Shown here piece after piece: positions 33,478 to 43,038 of a stretch of DNA of 64,000 nucleotides; within the stretch, counting starts at the first letter, position 1; the number at the start of each line of letters is the position of its first letter. The stretch comes from JABMMZ01 sp044341025 (GTDB lineage: Bacteria > Bacteroidota > Bacteroidia > NS11-12g > UBA955): contig JBIISM010000001.1 of the NCBI GenBank assembly GCA_044341025.1, forward strand, positions 310,001 through 374,000, read 5' to 3'. Below the pieces are notes generated by a model. That model was given only the letters and a program-made list of their open reading frames with translations, searched no databases and was not told the DNA's origin. The translations under genes and the position numbers were made by a program.

Positions 33478-36400
33478 TTGAACATCCGCAGGCTGATATT
33501 TATACCGTTTTTCTTTTTATGCTTCAGCACTGGAGCACAATGTCTTATCGGTGTTAAAGGATTGCCTTGTATAAACAATCCGATAGAGTTTGTTTCAAAC
33601 ACGCCTGGTGCCAGCAACCACAATTGGAATTTTAACAATGAAGGTTTCAACAACAGCAATTCAAATCCTACTTTTAGCTTTGCAACATTAGGAAGCAAAA
33701 CAATTACTTATTCGTGCACATTGCCCAATGGAAAACCTTGTAGTAGCTCCATTACTGTTGTAATAAAGGATAGGCCGAAAATAAAGATTAGATTGCTCAG
33801 CGACTCCGTTCAATGCTTCGAAAACAATATGTTTTGTTTTGTCGATTCAAGTGTTTCTGGAGACAATGATTATTGCATAAAATCGATTAAATACCTTTTT
33901 AGTGATGGTGAGCTAATAACAAAATACGGGAGCAAAAACAAACCTGTTGCTTTGCCTGCAAATTTTTGTAAGTCTTACTTAGATCCTCAAGGCGCAACCT
34001 ACACATTAACTGTCGAAATAGAAGATTGCAATGGCTGCATTTATAAGCAACAAATGCCTTTTAAAATGAAAGTGCAAATGTTGCCCCCGATTTCAGCTAT
34101 TTTTGATGAAAAATCAAGCAATTGCAATGGAACTGTTAAAGTAAAGTTTACCAACCAAACCCAGATGTCAAAATCCAATGTGACCAAATTTATTTGGGAT
34201 TTTGGCGATGGTACCAAAGATTCTACATCATGGGATAGTGTTTTTCACGATTACACTGCTGGCAATAAAATGACCAAAGTCTTTACGCCAAAATTGATCA
34301 TCTACACTGGCAATGCTTGTAAACGCGAATACCAAATGAAAAACATCGTGGTCTTCAACTTTAAACCTTTTATTACCAAAGATCGAGATTCCGTTTGTGT
34401 GGGTGAAACAATCAACTATCAATTGTATCCTCTTGAAATGAAGGACTACATTAGCGACATCAAAGTTCGCTGGGATTTTGATCCAGGTGTGGTTTATGGT
34501 TATGCAGCGAGCAATATGTTTTCGACCGTTGGGCCGCACATTGTTTCTTGCATGGTGCCTCATGTTTGCGGTCCTTACTTGCTTTATGATACCATTACGG
34601 TAATAGGCCCCCGCGCTGTTATTGAACCTGATTTTATAGATCCACTGGAACGCTATCAATGCCGTGTAACAGATACTGTGCATGTTGCCGATCATTCAAG
34701 TTATTACCACAACGACCGCAATTTCTTGGACGATGATAGTCTTTTGAATAAGATGCCGACACAATTTAAATTTGCATTTAAATTTGATCCACGTCTTGGC
34801 AGAAATGTGCCACTTAAACCATTTAATTATGATCGGAATGATTATAATGTTGACCGCATTTGGGATTTTGATGACCCTTATTGTTTGCCTTGCACCAGCG
34901 ATAGAAAAGCCAATATGAATATTGGAATGAATTGCAGGTATTCAAAAGACAGTGCAGATTTTCACATCTACACCGATTGGGATTCAGTTTACAACTATTT
35001 ATACACCAAGGCTCACTTGGATTTGGCGTATTTTGATCCAATATTAAAAACATGTTCAAATAAAAAAATCTGGTATGCCGATTCATTATACGCTGTTACC
35101 GACTCGATTCTTTATTATTCAGACAATGCCCTAGGACTAAAAGCCAAAGACAGCGGTATATTCAAACACGTTAAACATTTTGTCAAAATAAATTCAGGAT
35201 TAAAAGGTGAAGCTGTTTATGATCCGATTTCTGATCTAAGGGTATATATACCATCAGGTTGCTCAATTCAAATAGACAAGAAAGATGGTTCCGCTTTTTT
35301 GCAAGTTAATGGCCCTCAACTTTACAATGTCAGCAATTACCATCGAATTATTACCGGACAAAACGATTCATGTTTTTTTGTTTATGGCATAAAGACATTT
35401 AAAGATACTTTGCCCTTAGCTTGGGTGAAAAATTACCACTTAAAAGTCCACAAAGTTAAGTTGCCCAACGTTCAAAAGATTGACAGCATTAATCCTGTTT
35501 TACATAGACGCTTGTTTTATCAAACTGTTCCAAGATGTTTTAAAATTACACTTTCTTTAAGAGACACTGTGCATCCGATGCATTGTGAAAATAGAGCAAG
35601 TGCAGCAGTCGCTTTATTGCCACCCTCAGCCAAACGCTTGAATATAAGTGACCATTATTGTTATGGTTACAACAATAAAGTTTTGGAGTTTAGTTTGGAA
35701 GACACCAAGCCAGGTTGCATGTCACCTTCGGTGCAGTTTAATCCAGATTATATAAAAAATCCCGACGATTGGAATTTGCTCAATAATTTGTATTATGGGG
35801 ATATAAAACGCAATGTATTTCTAAATTCTAAGGGTCCTTATACAGGTTATGCAAAAGAAGGTCCCAATGGTGGTCTTTTTTATTGGGTTTACAACGACAG
35901 TATTTTAGATAAAAAGAACATTCAAAATATTAATGTTGCGCTTATTGTTGGAAATGGTTTAAATTCAGATGAATGCGCCGATACAGTTTATTATAAAAAT
36001 TTCGCAAGTTTTCCGCGGCTCTCTCCTGACATCGTTTTCGCTTCTAACAATAAGACTGAGGAACATGCTTGTAAAAATAATTTCCTTTATGTTACCATAC
36101 CTCAAGATCGGCCGGATGCCAATTTTTTAGCCAATCAATCCAGTTGGTATATCATTGATAATTTGTCTGGTGATACCCTCGAAAGAATTGATGAAACGTA
36201 TTTTAAAGTCCTTGACCATTTTAAATACCCTAATCAGAAAGTAAATTATACTGTAATACAAAGAAGTAAATTCATTAAAGGTCAATTAAGACTTGTACAA
36301 ACAGATACTTTAATCACTGCAATTGTTCACCAATACCAAGCAGTTGCTTTGCCAGGAGCTGGATTAAATGGATTGAAAAAGGACATGGCAAAACTGGGAT

Positions 36401-38592
36401 TCGATATCAACGATTATTCGGACACCAATGTTCTTGACTTTATTTGGAACGGTCTTGGAACTATTGGCAATCCCTCCTCAGGAAGCAAAGGCTGTATTGA
36501 TACGTCTGGCTATGGCTACTTGTTGAACTATTATTATAAAATAGCGTCTTCCACCATTTTGAGTTATAAAGACAGCAGTCTTTTTCCTGCAGATAGTGCC
36601 TTAATAAACAACCTCTATAAGAAAGCATATGCCTTTAAAGTAGACCATAACAGTTCCTACAATATTTACAGAAACATCAGCAGTTATTTTCCTGGCTATT
36701 GTGCTTTAGAAGATTTTGTAACGGCTGCAGTTGGATTCAGTTCCAAGGTGGGTTTTTCAGATACAATTATTTGTGTTGGTCGAACCATTGAGGCTACAAC
36801 AGATTTCAAGTATTTTAGCACAGACTCAAGTTCCTTTGGGAAATTGGATACCAATAAGTATTGGCTTACCCGTCAAAATCAAGCTGGAGCCAACAACAGA
36901 GAAGGTCTGACCATATGGGATTACAGCAAGGAAGATGACGTTGTAAACAAACCTGCAACTATATTTGGTAATTTCCCTTATTCAAAAAAAGGATACGGTA
37001 CACCCTTTATTATTTTAGGAAACGAACCTTCAGGAATTTATTACAAAAAAGCAGGTATTTATACACTTAGGGTCTTAGCCTCTGATAGCAATTATTGCTC
37101 AGACACAGTTACACAGAAGATATATGTTACAGGCCCTAAGGCGGGTTTCTATACCGACATCATAACCCCCAATTGCAAAACGATTTTAGAATTATTTGAC
37201 ACCTCCAAGATTGTTGATCCTTGTGCTGCATTAGGTTTAGATCCTTGTGACTTTATATACAAATGGACCATAGATTGGGGTGACAGCTCGGCTCCAGTTG
37301 ATTATTTCAAGCAATTGCCAAAGCAAATTGGTCACGACTACACAAAAAATGGTTATTACACCATTACGCTAACCATTGAATCTATTTTAGGGTGTACAGA
37401 TACGGTTCAAAAACGAGTCTTTATTCCGGGGCCGAGTCCTGAGTTTATTCCAGAAACCACCTTAAGAATTTGTGTCAATGATTCTGTTGGTTTTAGAAAT
37501 TTCAGTGGCAATTATACTGAATCTGCTCAATGGTTGTGGAATTTTGGTGATGGTTTTTATATTCCACAAAAAGATACGGGTAAGATGGTGCATCAATATA
37601 AAATACCAGGCACTTATGATGTGTTTTTAAGCCAATACGACAGCATAGCCAATACAGGAAAATATTGCGCAGATATTTATCCAGATGTCAATAAAGGACA
37701 GAAGAAAATTACTGTGGTTGTGAGTGCGTACGACGTTGTAAAATTAATAGCCAATCCAATTGAAGTGTGCGTGGGTGATACCATTCGCGCCCTTGCAAAT
37801 GTTCAAAGTGCAAACCAATATAAATTGTATAAATGGTCTGTTGCTAATGAAAACAATCTTTCAAGTGATTTGAAATTTAACTTCACACTCAAAAAAGCAG
37901 GCAAATATATTTTAACCATGACGCCTGATACCAGCGGAATAGCAGGTAAATACTGTCCTGATTTTGATACTTTAACTGTTTTTGCTGACAGTATTTTGGC
38001 AGACTTTACAATCGATGAATCTAAAAAACCGATTTACTGTTTTACCAACACATCAAAATGGGCTATTTCTTACCGTTGGGGGTTTTTCCATGAGTCAGAC
38101 ATCACGCCTTCTGGATTAGAATTCAAAGCCAATGAAAAGCAAAAAGAACCGGATAGATATATCTGCCAAAATTTTGTTTCTCACCCTGGGGTTAATTGGA
38201 TCTGTTTGGAAGCTGAAAACAAACTTGGATGCAAGGATACAATTTGCAAAAAAATATACAACGATTTTGAATATGCCATCTTGCCACCCAATGTTTTTAC
38301 CCCTTCAGGGAATGATGGGTTTGTAGGCGCAGATAAAGAAGGCCTGCAAGGAAATAATGTATTCAATATATACACTAAAAATGTTTCAGATTACCACTTA
38401 GTCATATATGACAGATGGGGCGTGAAAGTTTTTGAGAGTGACAATACAGCATACGATTGGAATGGCCATCTTAACAATACTGGCGACGAATGCCCTGATG
38501 GAACTTATTTTTATATTTTAAATTACCGCTACGCGGGGAAAGACAAAGATGAGCCCATTCTTAATGGGGTTGTGAAATTGATTTGGGAATGA
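33478..38592 (+). CDS. Very large PKD-containing T9SS cargo with gliding-motility C-terminal domain
   Basis: 1704 residues, secreted (RRLIFIPFFFLCFSTGAQC). PKD-like domains are visible with WDFGDGT near residue 240 and WNFGDG near residue 1355, with many Cys-rich beta modules between. The C-terminal about 100 residues (PPNVFTPSGNDGF ... YHLVIYDRWGVKVFESDN ... CPDGTYFYILNYRY ... NGVVKLIWE) are the type B (gliding motility-associated) T9SS signal. Probably a surface adhesin or matrix protein. The start TTG 33478 coincides with a TATTTTTG box, so either the box is fortuitous or the real start is a non-standard codon slightly downstream. Confidence 0.9.
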   Translation: MNIRRLIFIPFFFLCFSTGAQCLIGVKGLPCINNPIEFVSNTPGASNHNWNFNNEGFNNSNSNPTFSFATLGSKTITYSCTLPNGKPCSSSITVVIKDRPKIKIRLLSDSVQCFENNMFCFVDSSVSGDNDYCIKSIKYLFSDGELITKYGSKNKPVALPANFCKSYLDPQGATYTLTVEIEDCNGCIYKQQMPFKMKVQMLPPISAIFDEKSSNCNGTVKVKFTNQTQMSKSNVTKFIWDFGDGTKDSTSWDSVFHDYTAGNKMTKVFTPKLIIYTGNACKREYQMKNIVVFNFKPFITKDRDSVCVGETINYQLYPLEMKDYISDIKVRWDFDPGVVYGYAASNMFSTVGPHIVSCMVPHVCGPYLLYDTITVIGPRAVIEPDFIDPLERYQCRVTDTVHVADHSSYYHNDRNFLDDDSLLNKMPTQFKFAFKFDPRLGRNVPLKPFNYDRNDYNVDRIWDFDDPYCLPCTSDRKANMNIGMNCRYSKDSADFHIYTDWDSVYNYLYTKAHLDLAYFDPILKTCSNKKIWYADSLYAVTDSILYYSDNALGLKAKDSGIFKHVKHFVKINSGLKGEAVYDPISDLRVYIPSGCSIQIDKKDGSAFLQVNGPQLYNVSNYHRIITGQNDSCFFVYGIKTFKDTLPLAWVKNYHLKVHKVKLPNVQKIDSINPVLHRRLFYQTVPRCFKITLSLRDTVHPMHCENRASAAVALLPPSAKRLNISDHYCYGYNNKVLEFSLEDTKPGCMSPSVQFNPDYIKNPDDWNLLNNLYYGDIKRNVFLNSKGPYTGYAKEGPNGGLFYWVYNDSILDKKNIQNINVALIVGNGLNSDECADTVYYKNFASFPRLSPDIVFASNNKTEEHACKNNFLYVTIPQDRPDANFLANQSSWYIIDNLSGDTLERIDETYFKVLDHFKYPNQKVNYTVIQRSKFIKGQLRLVQTDTLITAIVHQYQAVALPGAGLNGLKKDMAKLGFDINDYSDTNVLDFIWNGLGTIGNPSSGSKGCIDTSGYGYLLNYYYKIASSTILSYKDSSLFPADSALINNLYKKAYAFKVDHNSSYNIYRNISSYFPGYCALEDFVTAAVGFSSKVGFSDTIICVGRTIEATTDFKYFSTDSSSFGKLDTNKYWLTRQNQAGANNREGLTIWDYSKEDDVVNKPATIFGNFPYSKKGYGTPFIILGNEPSGIYYKKAGIYTLRVLASDSNYCSDTVTQKIYVTGPKAGFYTDIITPNCKTILELFDTSKIVDPCAALGLDPCDFIYKWTIDWGDSSAPVDYFKQLPKQIGHDYTKNGYYTITLTIESILGCTDTVQKRVFIPGPSPEFIPETTLRICVNDSVGFRNFSGNYTESAQWLWNFGDGFYIPQKDTGKMVHQYKIPGTYDVFLSQYDSIANTGKYCADIYPDVNKGQKKITVVVSAYDVVKLIANPIEVCVGDTIRALANVQSANQYKLYKWSVANENNLSSDLKFNFTLKKAGKYILTMTPDTSGIAGKYCPDFDTLTVFADSILADFTIDESKKPIYCFTNTSKWAISYRWGFFHESDITPSGLEFKANEKQKEPDRYICQNFVSHPGVNWICLEAENKLGCKDTICKKIYNDFEYAILPPNVFTPSGNDGFVGADKEGLQGNNVFNIYTKNVSDYHLVIYDRWGVKVFESDNTAYDWNGHLNNTGDECPDGTYFYILNYRYAGKDKDEPILNGVVKLIWE

Positions 38593-38652
38593 TGATCTAG
38601 AAGGCCATCTTTTGGGTTTGAATCATATAAATTTAATTTGATTTTCAATTAT

Positions 38653-38684
38653 TTGTGAATACTATTAGCAAACAATTATCTTCG
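38653..38684 (+). promoter_or_regulatory. Promoter of argS, box four bases before ATG
   Basis: TTG 38653-38655, 21-base spacer, TATCTTCG 38677-38684, then CGGC and ATG 38689. Confidence 0.55.
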
Positions 38685-38688
38685 CGGC

Positions 38689-40455
38689 ATGGATATGGAT
38701 ATGCTTTTGAAATCAGGAATATGCAATGCTCTAAATCATTTGTATGGTGCAGTGGTAGATCTTGAGGCAATTAAATTAGAACCGACAAATGCTGATTTTA
38801 AAGGTGACTTTACCTTTGTTACATTTCCATTTTTAAAAGTTTCAAAAAAAAATCCAGAACAAACAGCAAATGAAATTGGTGAATATTTAAATAACAATCT
38901 GAGCGAAATTGAATCTTACAATGTCGTTAAAGGGTTTTTAAATATTGGATTTAGTCAAATATATTGGATAGCAAAATTTAAGGAAATTGATAACCTCAAG
39001 GCTCTTGATAACAAAGGAAAAGTAATGGTAGAATACTCTTCACCAAACACCAATAAACCATTACACCTGGGGCATGTTAGAAATAATCTTTTGGGTTATA
39101 GTGTTTCAAGTATCTTGAAAACTTATGGGTATGATGTTACACAAGCAAACTTAATCAACGATAGGGGCATTCATATTTGCAAAAGTATGGTAGCTTGGCA
39201 AAAATTCGGAACTGGAGAAACACCCGAATCAAGCGGGCTTAAAGGCGATCATTTGGTTGGGAAGTATTACGTAGAGTTTGACAAACAATACAAGGCAGAA
39301 ATTAAACTTTTAGTCGATGCTGGAATGGAATCGGCCGTGGCTGAGAAACAAGCACCTTTGATGCTTAACGCCCAAGAGATGCTTAGGAAATGGGAGGCTG
39401 GTGATACAGAAGTTATTGATCTTTGGAAAAAAATGAATGCTTGGGTATATGCTGGTTTTGAAATTACATACGAAAATTTAGGCGTTCATTTTGACCAGTA
39501 TTATTATGAAAGCAATACGTATTTGCTCGGAAAAGATTTGATTGAAGAGGGCTTGAATAAGAATGTCTTCTATAAAAAAGACGATGGCAGCGTTTGGATT
39601 GATTTGAGAGACGAGGGTCTTGACGAGAAATTGGTGCTGAGAAGCGATGGTACTTCTGTATACATCACACAAGATATTGGAACTGCTGAATTAAAATACA
39701 AGGACTATGCTTGCGATAAAGGCATTTATGTGGTTGGCAACGAGCAAGACTATCATTTTAAAGTTCTGTTTTTAATCCTTCAAAAATTAGGTAAATCTTG
39801 GGCTGAGGGATTATACCATCTAAGCTATGGAATGGTCGACCTGCCCTCTGGGAAAATGAAAAGTAGGGAAGGAACGGTGGTTGATGCTGACGATTTGATG
39901 CAAGAAATGATAGATACCGCCAAAGCAAAAACGGAAGAATTGGGTAAAACAGACAACATGCCTGAGCTGGAGAAATTAGAATTACATAGAATGTTGGGAT
40001 TGGGTGCTTTGAAGTTTTTTATGCTGAAAGTTGATCCACAAAAGAGAATGCTATTTAATCCTGAAGAGTCTATCGATTTACAAGGAGATACGGGTCCTTT
40101 TGTACAATATACATTTGCAAGGATCAATAGCATGTTAAATGCGGCAAGTGCTGATGATTTAAATGCATCTTTTGAAATTACTTCTGCCAATGAAACAGAA
40201 ATTAACCTGATTAAGGAATTGGATAATTATAAACTGGAACTTCAAAAAGCAGCCATAGCCTACAGTCCATCCCTTATAGCCACTTATTCCTTGAATCTGG
40301 CAAAAGCTTTTAACCGTGTGTATAACGATGTCTCTTTCTTAAAAGAATTGGACGTAAACAAAAGACGTTTTAGGCTTTCTTTGGCTAAAAAAACCTCAGA
40401 AACCATCAAACAATCTTTGTTTATGTTGGGCATACAAACACCAAATAGGATGTAA
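38689..40455 (+). CDS. argS: Arginyl-tRNA synthetase
   Basis: 588-residue class I aminoacyl-tRNA synthetase. Visible: the N-terminal additional domain, the HIGH-like motif in PNTNKPLHLGHVRNN, NLINDRGIHICKSM, GNEQDYHFK, and the KMSK-like KMKSREGTVVDADD, followed by the anticodon-binding DALR domain ending LFMLGIQTPNRM. Full length. One base separates it from the DUF1653 gene. Confidence 0.97.
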   Translation: MDMDMLLKSGICNALNHLYGAVVDLEAIKLEPTNADFKGDFTFVTFPFLKVSKKNPEQTANEIGEYLNNNLSEIESYNVVKGFLNIGFSQIYWIAKFKEIDNLKALDNKGKVMVEYSSPNTNKPLHLGHVRNNLLGYSVSSILKTYGYDVTQANLINDRGIHICKSMVAWQKFGTGETPESSGLKGDHLVGKYYVEFDKQYKAEIKLLVDAGMESAVAEKQAPLMLNAQEMLRKWEAGDTEVIDLWKKMNAWVYAGFEITYENLGVHFDQYYYESNTYLLGKDLIEEGLNKNVFYKKDDGSVWIDLRDEGLDEKLVLRSDGTSVYITQDIGTAELKYKDYACDKGIYVVGNEQDYHFKVLFLILQKLGKSWAEGLYHLSYGMVDLPSGKMKSREGTVVDADDLMQEMIDTAKAKTEELGKTDNMPELEKLELHRMLGLGALKFFMLKVDPQKRMLFNPEESIDLQGDTGPFVQYTFARINSMLNAASADDLNASFEITSANETEINLIKELDNYKLELQKAAIAYSPSLIATYSLNLAKAFNRVYNDVSFLKELDVNKRRFRLSLAKKTSETIKQSLFMLGIQTPNRM

Positions 40456-40456
40456 T

Positions 40457-40663
40457 ATGGGCATTGAGCTAGGTAAATATAAACATTACAAGGGGAACTT
40501 CTATGAAGTGATTGGTGTTGTAAAACACTCTGAAACTTTGGAAGACTTAGTGCTTTACAAACAATTGTATGCTGAAGGTGCTTTGTGGGTGCGCCCTTTG
40601 GCTATGTTTTTAGAAACTATTACAGTTGATGGACAAACAAAACCAAGATTTGAAAAAGTCTAG
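40457..40663 (+). CDS. DUF1653 family protein
   Basis: 68 residues with the family pattern GKYKHYKGNFYEVIGVVKHSE, EDLVLYKQLY and LWVRPLAMFLETI. Function unknown. It starts one base after the argS stop, so it is co-transcribed with argS. Confidence 0.9.
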   Translation: MGIELGKYKHYKGNFYEVIGVVKHSETLEDLVLYKQLYAEGALWVRPLAMFLETITVDGQTKPRFEKV

Positions 40664-40730
40664 GTCAAAGTATTGTTAAAAACTTGTCTCCTGATTTTTT
40701 TCAATTATTTATTTTGTATAAGTAATTTCT

Positions 40731-40738
40731 TATATTTG
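40731..40738 (+). promoter_or_regulatory. -7 box for the lipoprotein at 40769
   Basis: TATATTTG followed by CA. The nearest TTG (40714-40716) is only 14 bases upstream, shorter than usual. The box argues for the start at 40769 rather than 40673. Confidence 0.5.
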
Positions 40739-40768
40739 CATTATAATAACATTACAATCAAAAGATTT

Positions 40769-41656
40769 ATGAAAAAATTACTTTATTCAGCAATGGCACT
40801 ATTTGTAGCTGGCGCTCTATTTACCGGCTGCGGTGACAAAACAACAGGTGGTGGCACAACTCCTCCAACACCAAAGCCAAGTATCGAATTTCAAACAAAT
40901 ACAGGTACTTTCTCTGGATTTACTTTCGCAAATGATAAGAAAGTAATTGGTTCAGCCATTAAAATTGGTGTTAAATTGACTTCAACCATCAACTTAAAAA
41001 GCACCAAGATGACCGTTAAATACAACAACCAAGCTGAACAAATCATCGGAACTGATTCTTTGTTCTCAGGTTCAGTTACAGCTGCCAACAGAACATACAA
41101 TTTTGTTTTGCCACTAGATAAAGGCACGTATACTTTTACAGCTTATGCAGTGAACAAAGATGCTACCGTTTCAAGCGCTAAAATTGAAATCATCGCATTT
41201 GGTCCATTGGCCGACCAAGGAGAGGGTTTGGTATACAGCCTTAAAGCGACTACTGCTGGTAATTTCAGTGCCTTCGATTTATTTGAAGGAGAGCCAATTA
41301 CGGCTGCTTCCGGTTCTGGAAATGATGCAAGCAGAGACATCGTTGATGCATCGACTAATTCTACGCTTTCTAGATCTTGGAAATCACAAAACGGAACTCA
41401 ATTCGTTATTTCTGGCGTTGATGGTAAATTAAACAGCAAAGTATACACTCAATTCGTTTCTGAGCAAGATGTTATCGATGCTTGGACTGCAGCTGCTGGC
41501 AAAGCAACTACTGTTGTTGGCATTGATGATGGCAAATTAATTATTGCTAAGGTCAACAGAGGTTCTTCTACATTTTACTACCTAATCGCTATCGATACTG
41601 TTACCGATGATGTAGGAGCAGAGGACGATACTTACACTTTCCAATACAAACAATAG
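40769..41656 (+). CDS. Lipoprotein of unknown function
   Basis: 295 residues from ATG 40769 (MKKLLYSAMALFVAGALFTG). Lipobox LFTGC followed by GDKTTGGGTTPPTPKP linker, then beta-rich, Ser/Thr/Ala-rich sequence with few charges, typical of Bacteroidota surface or periplasmic lipoproteins. Two halves: an Ig-like segment (about residues 40-140) and a second domain ending in TYTFQYKQ. The coding composition favours abundant-protein codons and the gene has a strong terminator, suggesting high expression (inference). No family named. Confidence 0.82.
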   Translation: MKKLLYSAMALFVAGALFTGCGDKTTGGGTTPPTPKPSIEFQTNTGTFSGFTFANDKKVIGSAIKIGVKLTSTINLKSTKMTVKYNNQAEQIIGTDSLFSGSVTAANRTYNFVLPLDKGTYTFTAYAVNKDATVSSAKIEIIAFGPLADQGEGLVYSLKATTAGNFSAFDLFEGEPITAASGSGNDASRDIVDASTNSTLSRSWKSQNGTQFVISGVDGKLNSKVYTQFVSEQDVIDAWTAAAGKATTVVGIDDGKLIIAKVNRGSSTFYYLIAIDTVTDDVGAEDDTYTFQYKQ

Positions 41657-41676
41657 TTTTATTTCCTAAAATTATT

Positions 41677-41710
41677 AAAAAAGACTCCTTTTTAAGGAGT
41701 CTTTTTTTTT
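41677..41710 (+). terminator. Terminator after the 40769 lipoprotein
   Basis: AAAAGACTCCTT / AAGGAGTCTTTT stem around a short T/A loop, followed by a long T-run. Confidence 0.93.
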
Positions 41711-41753
41711 GGAACAACTTTTGTTTACTATGTGTAAATCAAACATCGTATTT

Positions 41754-42596
41754 ATGAAAGTCAAAATTGTATTGGTACTCCTTCTAAGTGTTTTAGTTGC
41801 CTCATGCGTTAGCAAAAAGAAATATAAGTCTCAAATTGCCCGTGTCGATATTTTAAGAGATTCGGTTGAAATGGTCGTCCACCAGCTCGACCAATGTCTG
41901 GCCGATAAGCAAAAAAACAAATCAGAAATAGAAAATTTAGAATCTGAAATTTTGAGATTAAAAGCCACCAGCAATGCACTTCTAAACCAGTTAAGCGAAT
42001 TGTCGGTCATAAGCAAAACCCAAGCTGAAAGCATTAAAAAATCGCTAGAAAATTTGTCCAGTAAGGATGCTTACATAAAAGACCTGCAAATAGCAATGTC
42101 TCGAAAGGACTCGGTTAACCTAGCCCTTGTAATGAATCTTAAAGGCGCTTTAATAGATGTTAATGACGATGATGTCGAAATTAAGATTGAAGGCAGTGCC
42201 GTGTTCATTTCTGTTTCTGATAAACTATTGTTTGCTTCTGGCAGTTATACATTAACACCTGAGGCAATGCTTGTACTCGGTAAAGTGGCTAAAGTCTTAA
42301 ACGGTCAACCCGAAATAAGATTCATGGTCGAAGGACATACCGACAATAAACCCATTGTGAATAAAACAATGAAAGACAATTGGGATTTAAGTGTGCTTAG
42401 GGCAACAACAGTTGTAAGAACGCTTCAAAATAATTTCAGCATAGACCCATCCCGCATGATCGCGGCAGGCCGCAGTGAGTTTATGCCAATGGCACCAAAT
42501 GATAGTGACAACAACCGCTCACTCAATCGAAGAACCAGAATCGTGATCATCCCTGAACTCGATCAATTCTTCAAATTATTAGAACCCCAAAAATAA
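41754..42596 (+). CDS. OmpA-family lipoprotein
   Basis: 280 residues from ATG 41754; an open frame from 41709 would start in the preceding terminator region. Lipobox LVASC (about residue 18), a coiled-coil of heptad-like Leu/Ile/Glu (residues 25-130), then an OmpA C-terminal peptidoglycan-binding domain: KLLFASGSYTLTPEAMLVLG, FMVEGHTDNKPI, NWDLSVLRATTVVRTL, NRSLNRRTRIVI. It would tether the outer membrane to peptidoglycan. Confidence 0.92.
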   Translation: MKVKIVLVLLLSVLVASCVSKKKYKSQIARVDILRDSVEMVVHQLDQCLADKQKNKSEIENLESEILRLKATSNALLNQLSELSVISKTQAESIKKSLENLSSKDAYIKDLQIAMSRKDSVNLALVMNLKGALIDVNDDDVEIKIEGSAVFISVSDKLLFASGSYTLTPEAMLVLGKVAKVLNGQPEIRFMVEGHTDNKPIVNKTMKDNWDLSVLRATTVVRTLQNNFSIDPSRMIAAGRSEFMPMAPNDSDNNRSLNRRTRIVIIPELDQFFKLLEPQK

Positions 42597-42604
42597 ATGG
42601 CATA

Positions 42605-42640
42605 AAAAAAACCATCAAGTAGTATTGATGGTTTTTTTTA
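42605..42640. terminator. Bidirectional terminator, ompA-like / bTHX
   Basis: AACCATCAA / TTGATGGTT stem with a six-base loop, flanked by an A-run on the left and a T-run on the right, serving both converging genes. Confidence 0.9.
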
Positions 42641-42660
42641 TGTTTTGTAAACAAATATTA

Positions 42661-42867
42661 TTACTCAGTTTTTTTCTTAACTGTTTTTTTGGCTGTAGCT
42701 GGTTTGGCTTCTTTAACCGCTTTAACTGCTTTTACTTTCTTTACTTTTGGCTCAGCTTTAGCTGCATCAACTTTTTTCTTAAGTGCAACTGCTGGTCTAG
42801 GTCTTGTTACGCCGTAACTTGCAATATTGATTTTACCTTTTTTTGAACGTTTGTCTCCTTTTCCCAT
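42661..42867 (-). CDS. Small ribosomal subunit protein bTHX with Lys/Ala-rich extension
   Basis: 68 residues. The first about 27 (MGKGDKRSKKGKINIASYGV TRPRPA) match the bTHX/THX peptide that sits in the 30S head. The remaining about 40 residues are a Lys/Ala/Val/Pro-rich tail (VKKVKAVKAVKEAKPATAKK) resembling histone-H1-like basic tails. The extension is longer than the 26-30 residue Thermus protein, but extended forms are, I believe, common in Bacteroidota. Single gene between a convergent OmpA-like gene and the divergent flippase gene. Confidence 0.88.
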   Translation of the reverse strand: MGKGDKRSKKGKINIASYGVTRPRPAVALKKKVDAAKAEPKVKKVKAVKAVKEAKPATAKKTVKKKTE

Positions 42868-43038
42868 AATGATTATATTGAGGCAAAATTAAACATTTTT
42901 ATTGTATTCTCAATATTTGAAAGAAAAATTTACTTTTGATTTGTATTTACAGGCAATTTGACGGATAAATAAAGACTTTATTGCCGCACTTAAGTTTGTT
43001 TAAATTAAAATTCGCTTAATTTGCATTCGCCTTCAACC

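Noticed and set aside
34228..34695. 155-residue minus-strand ORF inside the giant PKD gene
   Set aside because: Lies wholly inside the well-supported plus-strand gene; composition rich in His/Ile/Asn typical of an antisense shadow.
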